Origin: Coptis chinensis
Taxonomy: Eukaryota > Streptophyta > Magnoliopsida > Ranunculales > Ranunculaceae
DNA: 64,000 bases
Direction of reading: 5' to 3'
Assembly (NCBI GenBank): GCA_015680905.1
Contig: CM027378.1
Coordinates: 88,317,501-88,381,500, forward strand
Of the stretch, positions 1-10,623 are shown in pieces. Within the stretch, counting starts at the first letter, position 1; the number at the start of each line of letters is the position of its first letter. The notes beneath the pieces were generated by a model. It was given only the letters and a program-made list of their open reading frames with translations, did not search any database and was not told the origin of the DNA. Both the position numbers and the translations under genes were made by a program.

Positions 1-512
1 GCTTTATACCCATTTTGGAGAGTTCTTACGAAAAATCCGAGTCTTAGTGACTCATCATCTTTCAGTTCTTTATGTCGTTGTAATATAGTCTCATTATTCT
101 TTAATTTGGTTAATCACGGTGACATCAACTGGGAGATAGCCATTAGGTCTTGTAGTCTATTCAAAACAGAGTATCATCTTGATAAGTCAAGTAGTGAACC
201 CATTCAAACTTTATCCCACCTAGTAGGACCATCATGTTAAACCCTTTTGAGCCTTACAATAAACCATTTTCTTTCATAAAACCCTTTACCCGTCACCCAA
301 CTCCGCACAAGGAGTATAGCCAAAATCTTTATCGGCCATACCTATATGTTTTACGAGAATCTAATGGGGGCACAAGGAGGAAGAAAGACCACAAAAGGAA
401 GATTACCGTGAAATATCGAGAGATACAATGAAGTCCATCATTACGCTTCAAAGTGAAAGAAGCTAGTGGAAAACAAGCATATCCAAGACTAATCAAGGAT
501 ATACCAATCGAG

Positions 513-549
<37 letters not shown>

Positions 550-1433
550 GAACAGAATGGATGGAAAAGCTAAGATAAAGAATTTTCTCTGCAATACAGA
601 ATTTGAAGAAATCTTCCAATCTTTTGAGAAAGAAGCAAAACCCTTAGTGTTTTTCAGAAACAACCTTAGAATCTTTTTTACCTTTTCTTCATAAACCAAT
701 ACCCAAGCCAAGTTACAACCCATGACTTATCACTACAGTATGGTACGAAGTTTAGAATAGGTGAGAGGATGCTAAAGTGAAGGACCCGACACTTCATATG
801 TGATTGACATTCTTTCCATGAGACTACTTTTATTCAGAAGTCTGTTTTTCAAGATAGTATGTGGGATGTTCATATGCATTATTCTTTTCCCCACATACAT
901 GAGGTAAAATAGTAGACCATCTTCTGAGAGATTCTTTGTTGAGAGTATGACTAGTGAAGATTGAAAGTCGAGATTTATCTGTCTAAAGGTAAACTAGGGA
1001 TTCCGTTTCTTGGATAGGAGAGTATAGGAGATTGACTAAGTACACACATAAGCCTTGATTGAGAATTTTGTCAATTTTACTATCTCCCATCATAATCTAT
1101 GAGTTTTGCAAAGAATGTAGTTAGCAATGGAGACCGCCTATTGGAGTAAGCACTAAGTAGGTAAGGAATTTCTCTCTCTGAAAAATATTATCATTCTTGA
1201 ACATGCTATTAATTGATTTTGTGGGTATATCACCGAAAAACCCTCACTTGAGACTATAACTTCGTCCTTTTTGGAACTTAAAGGTTTAAAGCCTTGTTGC
1301 ATATATGTAAATGCAATCGCGATGCCTCTTGAAAGTGAGTTAGGATTTTATTTTTGTTATTAGGATATGATTTTGATCACTTATCTATTTTTATCTTATT
1401 TGCTAAGAGACTAGCAAAAGGCTAGTTGGGAGT
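1..1433 (+). mobile_element. 3' non-coding tail of an LTR retrotransposon
   Basis: No convincing coding region is present. The text has the style of the spacer between integrase and 3' LTR of plant Ty3/gypsy (Athila/Tat) elements: short unrelated stop-rich frames, a 30-bp poly(A) run at 517-546, and a purine-rich stretch (about 1411-1433, ending ttgggagt) that would be the polypurine tract just before the LTR start. The pol genes would lie left of the window. The assignment is by resemblance only. Confidence 0.4.
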
Positions 1434-1809
1434 TGTGATAAGTGCTCAAAAGTGCTATTTAACCCTCGATTATGCCTCTTGTTTAGCCATCTTAGTGGAC
1501 TAATAGTGTTTATAAGTTGTGTTTTAAGATTCTACAGGTGAAAAAGAGAGTTTTGTAGAATATTAGAGAAAATGGGGTAAAACGGCAATTGAGCATCAAT
1601 GATCACATGGGAGGTCCGTGGACAATCATGGAGAAGGCCAAGGAATTGGAGCTATTAAATATGCGACTTGGACCTATTTTAAAGTCTATTTGGAAGCCCA
1701 AGGCCAAAGGATTCGTTGCTTGGACCAAAGCCCGCAAAAGAGGGATAGAAGGATAGAAGCGAAGAGAGAAAATCGGCTTATCGTCTGGGACGCTGGATCG
1801 AAAGTCCCA

Positions 1810-1880
1810 GACGCATTGATTGCGTCACGGGGCCGATAGATCGAGCGCCCGTGACGCATTGATTAAGTCCGGGGCCGCAT
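1810..1880. repeat. Two 28-bp GC-rich direct repeats in the LTR U3
   Basis: A 28-bp unit beginning gacgcattgatt and ending ggggccgat or ggggccgcat occurs at 1810-1837 and 1853-1880. It is a GC-rich island in otherwise AT-rich DNA, about 150 bp upstream of the LTR TATA box. Duplicated U3 modules often act as enhancer units in LTRs; that role here is inference. Confidence 0.5.
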
Positions 1881-2023
1881 GGATAATGCGTCCGGGCGCA
1901 TGAATCGATTAATTGTAGCCAATTCCTTCTCAGTTTTGAAGACGAAGTCGGACTCTGAAAGAAACCTATTTGTATTAGGAAACAAATGACGGTTTGGAAT
2001 CCTTCTAGAACTCATTGTAACCC

Positions 2024-2032
2024 CTATAAATA
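2024..2032 (+). promoter_or_regulatory. TATA box of the long LTR
   Basis: The string tataaatag sits in cccctataaatagagg about 590 bp into the LTR, followed by non-coding R/U5-like sequence. Expected transcription start is 25-35 bp downstream. Confidence 0.5.
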
Positions 2033-2445
2033 GAGGACCTAAGTGCCTCATGTAATTTGCCAATTCACTTATATTCTTGTCTCCAGAACTTGAGGCAGAG
2101 AGAGATTAATAATAAAAGATCGGTTTTAACTAGCTGAGTCTTAATAAATTAGTCTTTCTAGTCTTATGTTCTTCAACTCTTCTTCTTCTCGTTCTTCGTG
2201 TTCTTCCTTCTATATGGAAGGCTAATCTTCTCCTTCAAGGGAGGAGATGAAGCCAATGCTTAAGGTTTAATGATTCTTCTGGTTCATGGTGTTCTTCAAT
2301 CAGGTTAGTTCTTTATGTTTGTAGTTATTAATTCCATTGCCCACACCAGGGGATGGAAGTATAGAATAGGGTTTATGTTTTGCAATATTAATATCATGCT
2401 AGTGTTCTTTACTTTTCTTCTAGTAGTGTAATTCTTTAGAGTTAG

Positions 2446-2610
2446 GGAAGTATTCTTTGTGTTGCCTTAGAAGGGGTAGCTCAGGGAGTGGTCGCCTAGG
2501 GGAAGTATTCTTTGTGTTTGCCTTAAGTGGTGATTCATTGAATGGCTGCCCTATTAGGAAGTACTCCTTGATGTTGCTCTTGGTAATACATTGAATGGCT
2601 GCCCGAGCTT
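2446..2610 (+). repeat. Three-copy tandem repeat in LTR R/U5
   Basis: Units starting ggaagtattctttgtgttg at 2446, 2501 and 2557 (third copy diverged: ggaagtactccttgatgttg) repeat with a 55-56 bp period. Each is followed by a ggctgccc or gtcgcct motif. Confidence 0.65.
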
Positions 2611-3065
2611 ACATAAAAGGAAAGAAGATATTAATAGCATAAACATAAGAACAACCTTAACTAGAGTTAATTGTTAACGATGTTTCATCCAAAGGGCATC
2701 GGCACTCGCCGATTGCCTAATTGTAGTCTACTTTGTAAGAACAACCATGAAGCGAAAGGTCATAGATTAAAAGTATTGGTGGATTCTAATCTCTTGAATT
2801 CTCTCTCTTATAAATTCTCAATAGTTTAGTTAGTTTAGCTTAGTTTAGCATTAGAATCTACAATCTCTACAACATTAGTTTTAATCCCTCAAACCCCTTT
2901 CCAAATTCGTCCTTCACATAACATACACTTAAAAGTGGAACGATACCCTACTCATCCTTTACTTAGTGAGGGATAATTAGGTTTTGATACGCTTCTCTTT
3001 TGTTCAACGATCATCATCTATCTACATCATCCATACACCATCTAAACACACAAAAAGAGGTTGGT

Positions 3066-3640
3066 CAGGTACGCTCGTCTGGAAGTGTGCCGTGCTGGAT
3101 GTGTTGTATAATAGGCTGCATCCATGTTTGATACATCTGATTTTTAGAGAGTGGGCACAGGTCGCTGATTGCCAAGACATGGTCCGCTTGGTAAGCTGGT
3201 CGATCGACCACTTCGATGGTCAGTTGTCTAGGGGCACAATTCGGCGTCTGAGTGGCTAAGTATGCTAAGCTATCTGCGTGACAGTTCTCGTCACGCAAAA
3301 AATGGTGTATCGTAGCTCTGCTAAAGGAAGGAAGCAAATCATTAACAACTTGAAGGTACTTGGAAAGGTTACCTTCGCTGGTAGTGTACTCTTTTTGCGA
3401 CACCGACCGACGACCACTTCGAAGTCACTAAAGATTTGGATCTCCTTTACACCGAGCTGGATTGCCGCACGTATTCCCATTATTAGTGCTTCGTACTCTG
3501 TTTTGTTATTGGAAGTTGCAAAGTTTATGCGGACTGCTTTCTCTATCATAGCTCCCTCCGGGGATACTAAAACGACTCCGATACCGCTACCTCCTGGGTT
3601 GCTGGAACCATCGACGTAGAGGGACCAGACTGTTTTTATG
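3066..3640 (-). pseudogene. Second (archaeal-type) RNase H of the Tat-type element, truncated 3'
   Basis: Motifs in order: LYVDGSSNPGGSGIG (first catalytic Asp, near 3610), TSNNKTEYEALIMGI (Glu) and IFSDFEVVV (Asp). A frameshift near 3400 follows, then SKYLQVVNDLLPSFS and HHFLRDENCHADSLAYLAT (final Asp region) in another frame. Sequence ends in the linker IQHGTLPDERT at the truncation point near 3066. Confidence 0.75.
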
Positions 3641-3732
3641 TTTGCTTTTGTGGGTGCGACCTCTGTTTCTGACTCCCAATTGGGGTCGTCGACTGGAAAA
3701 TCTGCTAGGAAATCTGCGACGACCTGACCTTT

Positions 3733-4281
3733 CTACGACGTGCGGGGGACGAATTCCATGTGGTGCTCGCCCAACTCTTCGGCCCATATTGCCATCCTGG
3801 TGGTCTTATTTTCCTTGTGAAGGATCCTCTTCAACGGGAGATCGCTAAGTACTTTGATTGGATGGGCTTGGAAGTAAGGTCTGAATTTTCTTGCCGAGTA
3901 TAACAAAGCAAGGACTGCTCTCTCTACGTGGGAGTAATTCCTCTCTGCTGGAGTTAGTGTCTTACTTGTGAAGTAGATCGGCTTTTCTAAATTGTGTTCC
4001 TCTTTGAATAGGACCGAACTGATGGCGAAATCCGATACTGCCAGATAAAGCCCCAGAGTTTCTCCGTCTGTCGGCTTAGCTAAGACGGGGGGTGTTGTCA
4101 GGTATTCCTTAAGAGTGGAGAATGCTTGGTGGCATTGATCGTTCCATGAAAACTGCTCGCCTTTCTTTAGTATCTGTAAGAACGGTCGGCATTTGTCTGA
4201 TGCTCTTGATATGAATCGGTTGAGTGCAGTGACCATACCTGACAACTTTTGTATTTGCTTCTTTGTTTGCGGGTCGGGCAT
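3733..4281 (-). pseudogene. pol: RNase H domain of the minus-strand Tat-type element
   Basis: An open stretch of 182 codons begins with the RT connection (MPDPQTKKQIQKLSGMVTAL) and continues into gypsy RNase H: LYLAVSDFAISSVLFKE, PIYFTSKTLTPAERNYSHVE and LSDLPLKRIL. Catalytic acidic positions appear replaced or offset, as is usual in the Tat first RNase H. It is directly followed by aRNH. Confidence 0.75.
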
Positions 4282-5042
4282 GTCGATGAACGCCCGAATT
4301 TGGTCTGGATTTGCTTCGATACCTCGTTGCGAGACCTGATAACCGAGAAATTTTCCGGAGGACGCTCCAAAAAGGCACTTCTCGGGTTCGACTTCATTCG
4401 GTTTCGTCAGAAGTCCGAGAACGCTTGCTCGAGGTGAGTGAGGTGGTCGCCTGCTTTCTTGCTTTTGACAACCATATCGTCAATGTATACCTCCATGGTA
4501 TCGCCTAACATGTCCTGGAACATGTCGGTTACAAGTCGTTGTTATGTCGCCCCTACATTTTTCAGTCCGAATGGGAGAACATTGTAACAATAAATTCCTC
4601 GCTCAGTGATGAATGAGGTCTTCTCCTGATCTTCTTCAGCAAGTGGTATTTGGTTGTACCCACTATATGCATCCATGAATGATAGCAGCTCGTGCCCACA
4701 AGTCTGGTCGACTAGTTGGTCGATTCTTGGTAGTGGAAAGCTGTCTTTTGGAGTTTCTTGGTTGACGTTGGTGAAGTCGACGCACAAGCGGACTGTACCA
4801 TTCTTTTTTGGGACTGCCACTATATTTGCGACCCACTCTGGGTAATCGACCTTCCGGATGAAACCTACTTGTTTGAGCTTATCTACCTCATCGTTGATTG
4901 CTTTTTGAAAGCGTAATGACAGTCTCCTAGGTCGTTGTCGAACTGGTTTGGCACTAGGATTGACGTTTAACCGGTGGCATGCCACGTTAGGGTCTATGCC
5001 AGGCACGTCGATATACGACCAAGCGAACACGTCTTTATTCAT
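4282..5042 (-). pseudogene. pol: Reverse transcriptase of the minus-strand Tat-type element
   Basis: Codons 1-166 (4542-5042) carry the fingers/palm start: WSYIDVPGIDPNVACHRL, VPKKNGTVRLCVDFTN and MDAYSGYNQI, then LPFGLKN. An in-frame TAA at 4542-4544 truncates it; the same frame then continues to the YIDD active site (about 4476-4487). A second frame change lies around 4400-4420, before the connection domain. Family: Ty3/gypsy RT. Expected role is copying element RNA to DNA; this copy cannot make the full enzyme. Confidence 0.85.
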
Positions 5043-5139
5043 GGACAGAAAATTTACAAGATGAGCTTTAAGTGTGGGGTCGAGGTTAGCCCCGACATAG
5101 ACGAATTTAGGGTCGTCTTCGGTTCAATTCACTTGTCGC

Positions 5140-5866
5140 TTATCCGAGTCGCCGTTTGGTTCTCGCTGCTCGAAAGTGCTCATTTGGAAGATTGCGCTTT
5201 GTCGATGCTGGGCTGGTCTTATGACTGGCTGGAATAGCCGTAGGAGTTGGGGCGTCTTCTGTGGTTACGACAACAGGGTCAGAGGTGACTGCTGTTGCCG
5301 TGACAACAGAAACTGGGGTGGTGTGCTGCGACTCCGCTGGTTGGATGAGAGCTGGTAGTGCGGCCTCGAGACTTTGCTTGCATGCGACGTTTTCCACTGG
5401 GGCGACCTCAAGGATTTGCGATGCTGGTATGACAGCTGACTTGGTAGCGGTCGGGATCCGGGCTGGTGAGAGGAAGTTTCTATTGGAGCCCCCGGCGTTC
5501 TGTTTTGGTGCGCTGGCTCGCACTTCAGCCACTAAGTCTTTGGCCATTGTATAGCTAGTGGGCTCGTAGTTGACGGTGATGGGAGGTTCAGCGATCTTGT
5601 TTGCTGCGATGATCTGGTTACAATGATGGGCCTCGAGCTGGTTGCTTCGAAGCTCCATCATTCCCCTTGGGCCAGGGAAACGGATCACTTGGTGCAACGT
5701 GGACGGTACGGCCTGCATCTGATGTATCCACCGTCGTCCTAGAATAGCGTTGTAGGACGACTTGGTATCTAGGACGCTGAAACGCGTGTTGAAGCTGACC
5801 TTGTCTTCCCGGCAACCCACTGAGACTGGGAGTATGATGTCTCCTATTGGATCGGCCCGGAGCCAT
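5140..5866 (-). pseudogene. Retroviral-type aspartic protease region and protease-RT linker
   Basis: The string SYNAILGRRWIHQMQAVPS (near the start of the 5140-5820 frame) is the conserved C-terminal end of Tat/Athila proteases. The catalytic Asp segment must lie upstream in another frame, so the reading frame is broken around 5820-5866. The rest is a low-complexity Ala/Thr/Val/Pro linker toward RT. Confidence 0.6.
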
Positions 5867-6027
5867 TGAATCGAAGAGAGGGTGCGATGGGGTCTATGAA
5901 GACCGACTTTGGCAAGTTCATCTCTGGATCGTGTGGTAGAACAAAATATCGCAAGAGCTGGCGGGATCGATCAAAACTTCGCTTGACGGTCCGATCACCG
6001 ATTTTGACGTGGACCACGAGTCGTCGT

Positions 6028-7530
6028 TTATCGCGGGCGGACCTTGTTGAGGTCGGCCTCTGAGAAGGTGATGTCTCCTGTTCTACGCCCTGAACTGCAT
6101 GGCGCGGGTGCGGCTTGTGAAGAAAAGTTGTACACTTCATGGAGGGCACCGACGCGCCTTCTTTTTTCCCGCGAACTCGAGACGGAATCATCCTGCAGTG
6201 TGATCATGTGGATGGTTCTGTCGTGCTCGCGTCCTCTTGATGTCTGACGACGATCTTGACAGACGCGTTCTCTGGAATGTCCTCTGCTGTGAGGGCGACT
6301 TTGGGACCGCAGATCGCTCCGTCGGGGTGGGGACCTGCTTCGTATTCTGCGGGCCATGAGTTTGTGGCGCAAGTCGCCGTCAGGTATATTGGTGTACTGC
6401 TTGATGTGCCCGGCTTCGACCAAGTCTTGCAAATAATGCTTGAGCCCCCAGCACACGTCGATCTCATGGCAATTGGCGCGATGGAACGCGCAGTAGGGCT
6501 GGTCTAGGCGATCTGCCGGCTGCCTTATCTCCGGTCGGTAAAAGGCAGCTCGCTTGATCTTCTCTAGTATGTAACTAGGAGATCTGGTGAGCACGGCGAA
6601 TTCTCGATCGTTTCTTGGTTTGGGTTTGGAGGGTTGCCCTTGTTGTCGGGGTCGTTTCCTAGAGGATGATGCTACCTCGTAAACCTCTCCTTCTTCTGCT
6701 TCTTCTTCTTCCTAGTTCTGCTTTTTCAGACCTTCTTGCAGCTTGATGTATTTATCAACTCGAGCGTACAGCTCGGCCAGCGTTTCTGGCTGGTCTTTCA
6801 GGAGCGATCTGGTTAGGTCGGTATTGCAGGTGCGGCAGGCGGTTGTGAAAGCCACTGCGGCAAATGACTCTTTGAGGCCGCTTTCCATGTCCAAGAGTTC
6901 GGTTTTGAACCAGCTTAGGAAAGAGCTGTAGGTTTCCTCCTTGCCAAGAGCGAGCTGGAAGAGTGAATTGAGATCACCCTTCTTACATCTGTTGTGGACG
7001 TATTGGCTTGCGAACAGGTCGGTGAGCTGTTCGAAGCTTTTTATGGAGTCTGCCTCGAGGGAGAAGAACCAATCGAGTGGGCCATCCTTTAGACTTGCCG
7101 GAAATAGTCTGCAGTGGAGATGGTCGAACTCTGGTGCGCTGTAGAGGGCAAGACTTTGAACATATCTTGCTATATGCTGGCCTGGGCATGTGCGGCCGTC
7201 GTACATCGGGAATCGTGGTTGGACAAAGTCTGGAGGAGAGACTTTGTGAAGTATTTCAGCAGCAAATGGAGATGCGCGGTAGGTTTTCAACATCTTTTGC
7301 ACTATCAAGGTGGAATCTTTCTTGACCGCGTTTTTGTCGAGCCTTTGGTTCAGCTCGGTGATCTGTTGACTGACGTTGATGACGTCGTCCTCTGCGGTGA
7401 CTCCTAGTAGGTTATGTGTGTCCACCTGTGCACGGAGTGTGATGTTTTCTTGCCTGAGCTCAGCTATTTGCTCGTTTACTGTCCCTAGTTGGCCTGCTAA
7501 AAGGTGGAGTTGAGCTTCGAGGCTTGCCAT
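6028..7530 (-). pseudogene. gag: gag of the minus-strand Tat-type element (broken)
   Basis: A 272-codon open stretch (6712-7530) starts MASLEAQLHLLAGQ with a predicted coiled-coil N-terminus (about residues 1-75, with NEQIAELRQENITL). The retrotransposon capsid region follows (LKDGPLDWFFSLEADSIKSF, about residues 145-165), then a C-terminal stretch ending LYARVDKYIKLQEGLKKQ. A stop at 6712 separates it from an acidic linker and the nucleocapsid-like C-terminal part (6028-6594, YCAFHRANCHEIDVCWGLK, then an Arg/Ser-rich stretch RSRSPPRRSDLRSQ). Its protein would package the element RNA. Confidence 0.75.
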
Positions 7531-7599
7531 TCTTCGTGGGCTTGAGAGTTTTGGCTACGGATTTGTTTGGAGATGGTTTGGTTACTCAAGTAATTGAGA

Positions 7600-7615
7600 C
7601 CACAGACGGCGCCAA
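7600..7615 (-). other. Primer-binding site (ttggcgccgtctgtgg)
   Basis: It lies directly after the LTR inner end on the minus strand. The same string follows the LTR of the plus-strand Tat-type element at 54539. It should pair with the 3' end of a host tRNA; I have not assigned which tRNA. Confidence 0.75.
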
Positions 7616-8140
7616 TGTAAAGGTGTGATATGATTTTCCCTTACAAACAGTCTCTGGGGGACTGGGATAGATTATTGGATGAGACCGAGTTCGACTAGAG
7701 CGAACTGCCTACGTATCTTCCTCTGGGTTCTATGGGGCAGAGTAGAATCAGGTCTGGCGTAGTTCATAGGAGAGGTATTTATAGAGATTGAGAGTGTATC
7801 CTTGCTCTCCACGTGTAAAGGATGTCCTAAACGAGGGGTGGAGATTAGGATAGCACGCGAGAACCGTTCTCATAGGTCTGCCAGTAATGATGTGGAGTGG
7901 CGATCAGACAAGTAGCTTGTGGCCGTGACCAGTGGCTGACGGTCAAGATATATACAAGTACCCTTTAGTCATGATTGCTTATGGATAGGGGGTCTGTGTC
8001 ACTTCCTAGCGTAGTTCGCATGATATTGCGATCTGTATGTAGTGTTCTACTGGTTCATGGATGCGACCTGTATCCATAGGTCGATGTGTTATTTCCACCA
8101 CGTTAGGCGCGTGCTGGATAGAGAATATCACTCCCCTACA
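7616..8140 (-). repeat. 5' LTR of the minus-strand Tat-type element
   Basis: On the plus strand it runs from tgtaaaggtg to ctcccctaca, giving canonical TG...CA ends in both orientations (525 bp). The primer-binding site abuts its inner end. It holds a TATA box (7776-7783, minus) and the motif ctgcctacgtatc at about 7707-7721, also seen in the other Tat-type LTR and in the unclassified insertion at 45.3 kb. No second copy is present. Confidence 0.8.
7776..7783 (-). promoter_or_regulatory. TATA box of the Tat-type LTR
   Basis: On the minus strand this reads ctataaatacc inside the LTR, suitably placed for an LTR promoter reading leftward into gag. Confidence 0.5.
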
Positions 8141-8580
8141 GTGGGTATTTTGTCTTCCATTTATTTATTTAGTTTTCTGGTATGCCTTTCTTTCGTTTCT
8201 GATACATACTTATATTAAGTTGCGGTTGATGTTCTAGGTTGCAGTTATACTAATAAGAAAAAGTGTCCAAACGTCTAATGAATATTGACTTTAGATCCAT
8301 CGACGAAGATAGTGAAAATCGTATGTTTGCTCTAGAGGAAGAGATTAAGGATCTTGCCGATGAGAGAAACGCTTTGACAGAGGCAAAAACACGCCCACTT
8401 TACAGAAAAGTAAGTGTGCACATCTTTGTGTTGTGGGTATTTTGTCTTCCATTTATTTATTTAGTTTTCTGGTATGCCTTTCTTTCGTTTCTGATACATA
8501 CTTATATTAAGTTGTCGTTGATGTTCTAGGTTGCAGTTATACTAATAAGAGAAAGGGTCCAAACGTCTAATGAATATTGA
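8141..8580 (+). repeat. Direct duplication of about 150 bp, copies 286 bp apart
   Basis: The sequence from gtgggtattttgtcttcc through gtctaatgaatattgact occurs at 8141-8290 and again at 8427-8580 with only a few differences. The first copy begins exactly at the outer edge of the Tat-type LTR, so the element probably inserted at or into the left copy. Confidence 0.85.
8264..8408 (+). other. Exon-like coiled-coil coding stretch, unrecognised
   Basis: The frame reads DFRSIDEDSENRMFALEEE followed by a charged helix (EIKDLADERNALTEAKTRP) and ends at a GT donor-like site (aaaaggtaagtg-type context: cagaaaagtaagtg). Upstream in-frame stops exclude a long ORF. It could be one exon of a decayed gene. 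I do not recognise it. Confidence 0.2.
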
Positions 8581-9300
8581 CTCATCTTCTCTATGATCCA
8601 CTTCTGTCCAACAGCAAACTTTCCATTCACTACCTCTGATTTTATTTTGACCTCATCCCCTAATAGTTCACTGGAGAACTTCACTAGACTCCAATTCCCC
8701 CCATCCTTTCCCATTTCCAGTTCCTCTTCATCATCCAGAAAAACTTCTCCATTGGCATTACCACTATTGTTGACTGCCACCAAGAGGTGGAAAGGCATCT
8801 TTATGCAAGTTCTCGTCAGATAGGCTTCACCTTGCATGGCTAGAATATTACCTTCACGAACATGAACGTTTATGGAATCTGGAGAGGAATCAAGATTAAT
8901 GTAACTTCCACTCTTTACACTTACTATCGACTTTGAAAAATTGAATAAATTAAACCAAGTCCCAAATTTGAAGTACGCGTCAACGATACTTCCCCTTGCT
9001 TTAATCTGAGGAGACCATTACTCCTTTGCCCAAGAAAAACTGAGCTAATGCTATAGGTTTGGACATCTTCAGAAATGAGAAGAAAAGAGGTCGTGCAATC
9101 GAAACCCCTTTAGTGTCGCCTCATTCATCAATGTAAAAAGTAAGGGGAGTAGCCTATATCGAGTCCAAGCGACTTCTTTGCTGATTCGCAACGAATCCCA
9201 TAGATAGAGCTCTTGACGAATTGTAAACTTTTCAAAGTGGTCTCTGGCGAAGGGATAAAAGGCCCCTAGCTGCATTGGAACAAATTGTGAACACAAATTT
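8575..9300 (-). pseudogene. GH31 alpha-glucosidase C-terminal pseudogene
   Basis: Reading leftward: QLGAFYPFARDHFEKFTIRQ and LYLWDS...YRLLPLLFTLMNEA (9069-9296) are the conserved end of the GH31 barrel. A degenerate stretch with frame breaks (9010-9068) follows, then VDAYFKFGTWFNLFNFS, INVHVREGNILAMQGEA, MPFHLLVAVNNSGNANGEVF and VVNGKFAVGQKWII (8575-9000), the C-terminal beta domains. Functional relatives are apoplastic or vacuolar enzymes hydrolysing maltose or xylosyl units. The catalytic nucleophile region is absent, and there are at least two frameshifts and a stop after SSHF. Alternative: alpha-xylosidase of the same family. Confidence 0.7.
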
Positions 9301-9429
9301 ATAGAAGAATTTGGTATGTTGGTATAATATATAAAGATTCAAACTCTCGGGTTATTGGGGCCATTAATAAAGGATCGCAACCTACTACAAGTTTCATTGC
9401 CGAAAGTGTCATGCTATTGTGGAGGGAGG

Positions 9430-9725
9430 GAAAGAGCTATTGTGGAATGATTTATGGATTGAGTCCGACTCAATCGCTTCGTGCATGCCTTTGGAGGCAA
9501 TGAAGTACCATGGGAACTGGAAACCGGTGGCTTAATGCACTAGCATCACTTTCGATCATGCCGTGATCACATTTACGGAGAGGTCAACTTCTCTGCCGGT
9601 TTAGCTAATCGGGGAGTTACCTTGGGACCTAATATGTGTGTAAATTATGTTGGAAGGCCTCCACTTCTACATAAACCGGAGGACCCCATATGACCTACAT
9701 TAGATTCAAAAATCTATATAGGTGA
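9430..9725 (+). pseudogene. RNase H-like scrap, probably LINE-derived
   Basis: Broken frames give ELLWNDLWIESDSIA (RNase H strand with catalytic Asp in IESDS), then HIYGEVNFSADLANRG, matching the REVN..AD.LANRG end motif of the RNase H domain in plant LINE ORF2. The tail resembles the usual RRTPYDLHYIRF ending. At least two stops; no zinc-finger or RT part is attached. Confidence 0.45.
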
Positions 9726-10619
9726 GATTTGTTGCACTACTTACCTATACTTTCTTTTCCTTTTCCCTTTGTTTACTATATGTAGCCTATATTTTCCTTA
9801 ATACAATAATTACTTATAGAGAACAAAAGTTTTACCTGAATCCAACACCGCAAAGTTCTTGATTGTGTTCTTGGAGAAGCCACGGATATCAGCTCAACCA
9901 TTGGGATCCCGAACAGTCCGAGTTCAAAATAGACGGAATTGAGTCGCGTAGATCATCCCATTTGGCAGCGTTATCACCAAATCCAATGTCTTTGTATACT
10001 TTCCGGACCAACGAAAGTATAAATGGCCTCTTTTTATAACTTTGCTTAAAGCTGTATTTGTGGCTTTGGATTCTAGGAACCCATATAGATTGTGGGCGTT
10101 ATACTCCGTGACATTACCAAAGATAGTGAAAATCGTATGTTTATATTAAAAGTTAGTTCTGCACTCTTTGGTCTCACAAAATCTGGGTGCATTTTTCATT
10201 TAAGCATTTTGGATTACGTGTTCATTGGGAATTAGTGTATTGATGATTAAAGAAATAGGGGCATTACGACTAATGTTTTGACGAATTCCAGCATAGATGC
10301 ATAATATTTGCATATAAGAGGAGGGTAAACAATAATTTCCTAAACTTTCCTCCTTACGACGCAACGATGTGAATATTCAGCATTTTTGCATCTGTATTTT
10401 TTATTGTTCTTTTATGAAAGCACTTAAATGTGCCTTACTTTTTCTATGCTCCCTAATGATATGCATGTCTTCCTTTTTTGCAGAAAATGAGATGAAATCC
10501 AACAGATATCTTTGCATGGAATGTATAGTATTTGGCTGCATGTCGACTGTCGAGGTAAGGTTCTGGCCAAATGATCGATTCTATATTAAGTATCACTTAA
10601 TTATTATTTTAGGTTTACA
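9726..10619. other. Intergenic; one exon-like segment only
   Basis: No gene recognised. A segment at 10484-10555 is flanked by a pyrimidine-rich AG (ccttttttgcag) and GT (gaggtaagg) and is open in one frame (ENEMKSNRYLCMECIVFG), so it may be a relic exon. It is otherwise AT-rich. Confidence 0.3.
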
Positions 10620-10623
10620 ATTT

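Larger units (their letters stand above)
1434..3030 (+). repeat. Long LTR of a Ty3/gypsy element (3' or solo LTR)
   Basis: It starts tgtgataagtgctcaaaag just after a purine-rich tract, a start I associate with Athila/Tat LTRs. It contains a TATA box (2024) about 590 bp in, leaving roughly 1 kb for R and U5, and its end region (2930-3030) has the typical gataccctactcatcc and gttttgatacgcttctc phrases. Length near 1.6 kb fits Athila-type LTRs. The right boundary is uncertain because a minus-strand element joins at about 3066. No second LTR copy or target duplication is visible in the window, so complete element versus solo LTR cannot be decided. Confidence 0.5.
3066..8140 (-). mobile_element. 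Tat-type Ty3/gypsy retrotransposon, truncated before integrase
   Basis: Reading leftward from the 5' LTR (7616-8140), the order is primer site, gag, aspartic protease, reverse transcriptase, RNase H and a second archaeal-type RNase H (aRNH). The aRNH after the first RNase H is the hallmark of the Tat lineage. Sequence similarity stops abruptly near 3066, in the linker between aRNH and integrase, so integrase and the 3' LTR are missing. It abuts an LTR in the opposite orientation. Frameshifts and internal stops make it non-functional. Confidence 0.85.
8306..10142. repeat. 23-bp direct repeat bracketing 1.8 kb
   Basis: The string containing gatagtgaaaatcgtatg occurs at 8306-8328 and 10120-10142, identical over 23 bp, while flanks differ. 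It brackets the GH31 pseudogene and the RNase H scrap. Length fits a LINE-type target-site duplication, but no poly(A) tail is visible at either end, so a filler or template-switch origin is equally possible. Confidence 0.5.

Noticed and set aside
493..723. Minus-strand ORF with a long Phe run
   Set aside because: It is the complement of the poly(A) tract at 517-546 plus flank; composition is not protein-like.
3278..3848. Plus-strand ORFs of 113 and 68 codons
   Set aside because: Shadows of the minus-strand aRNH and RNase H regions.
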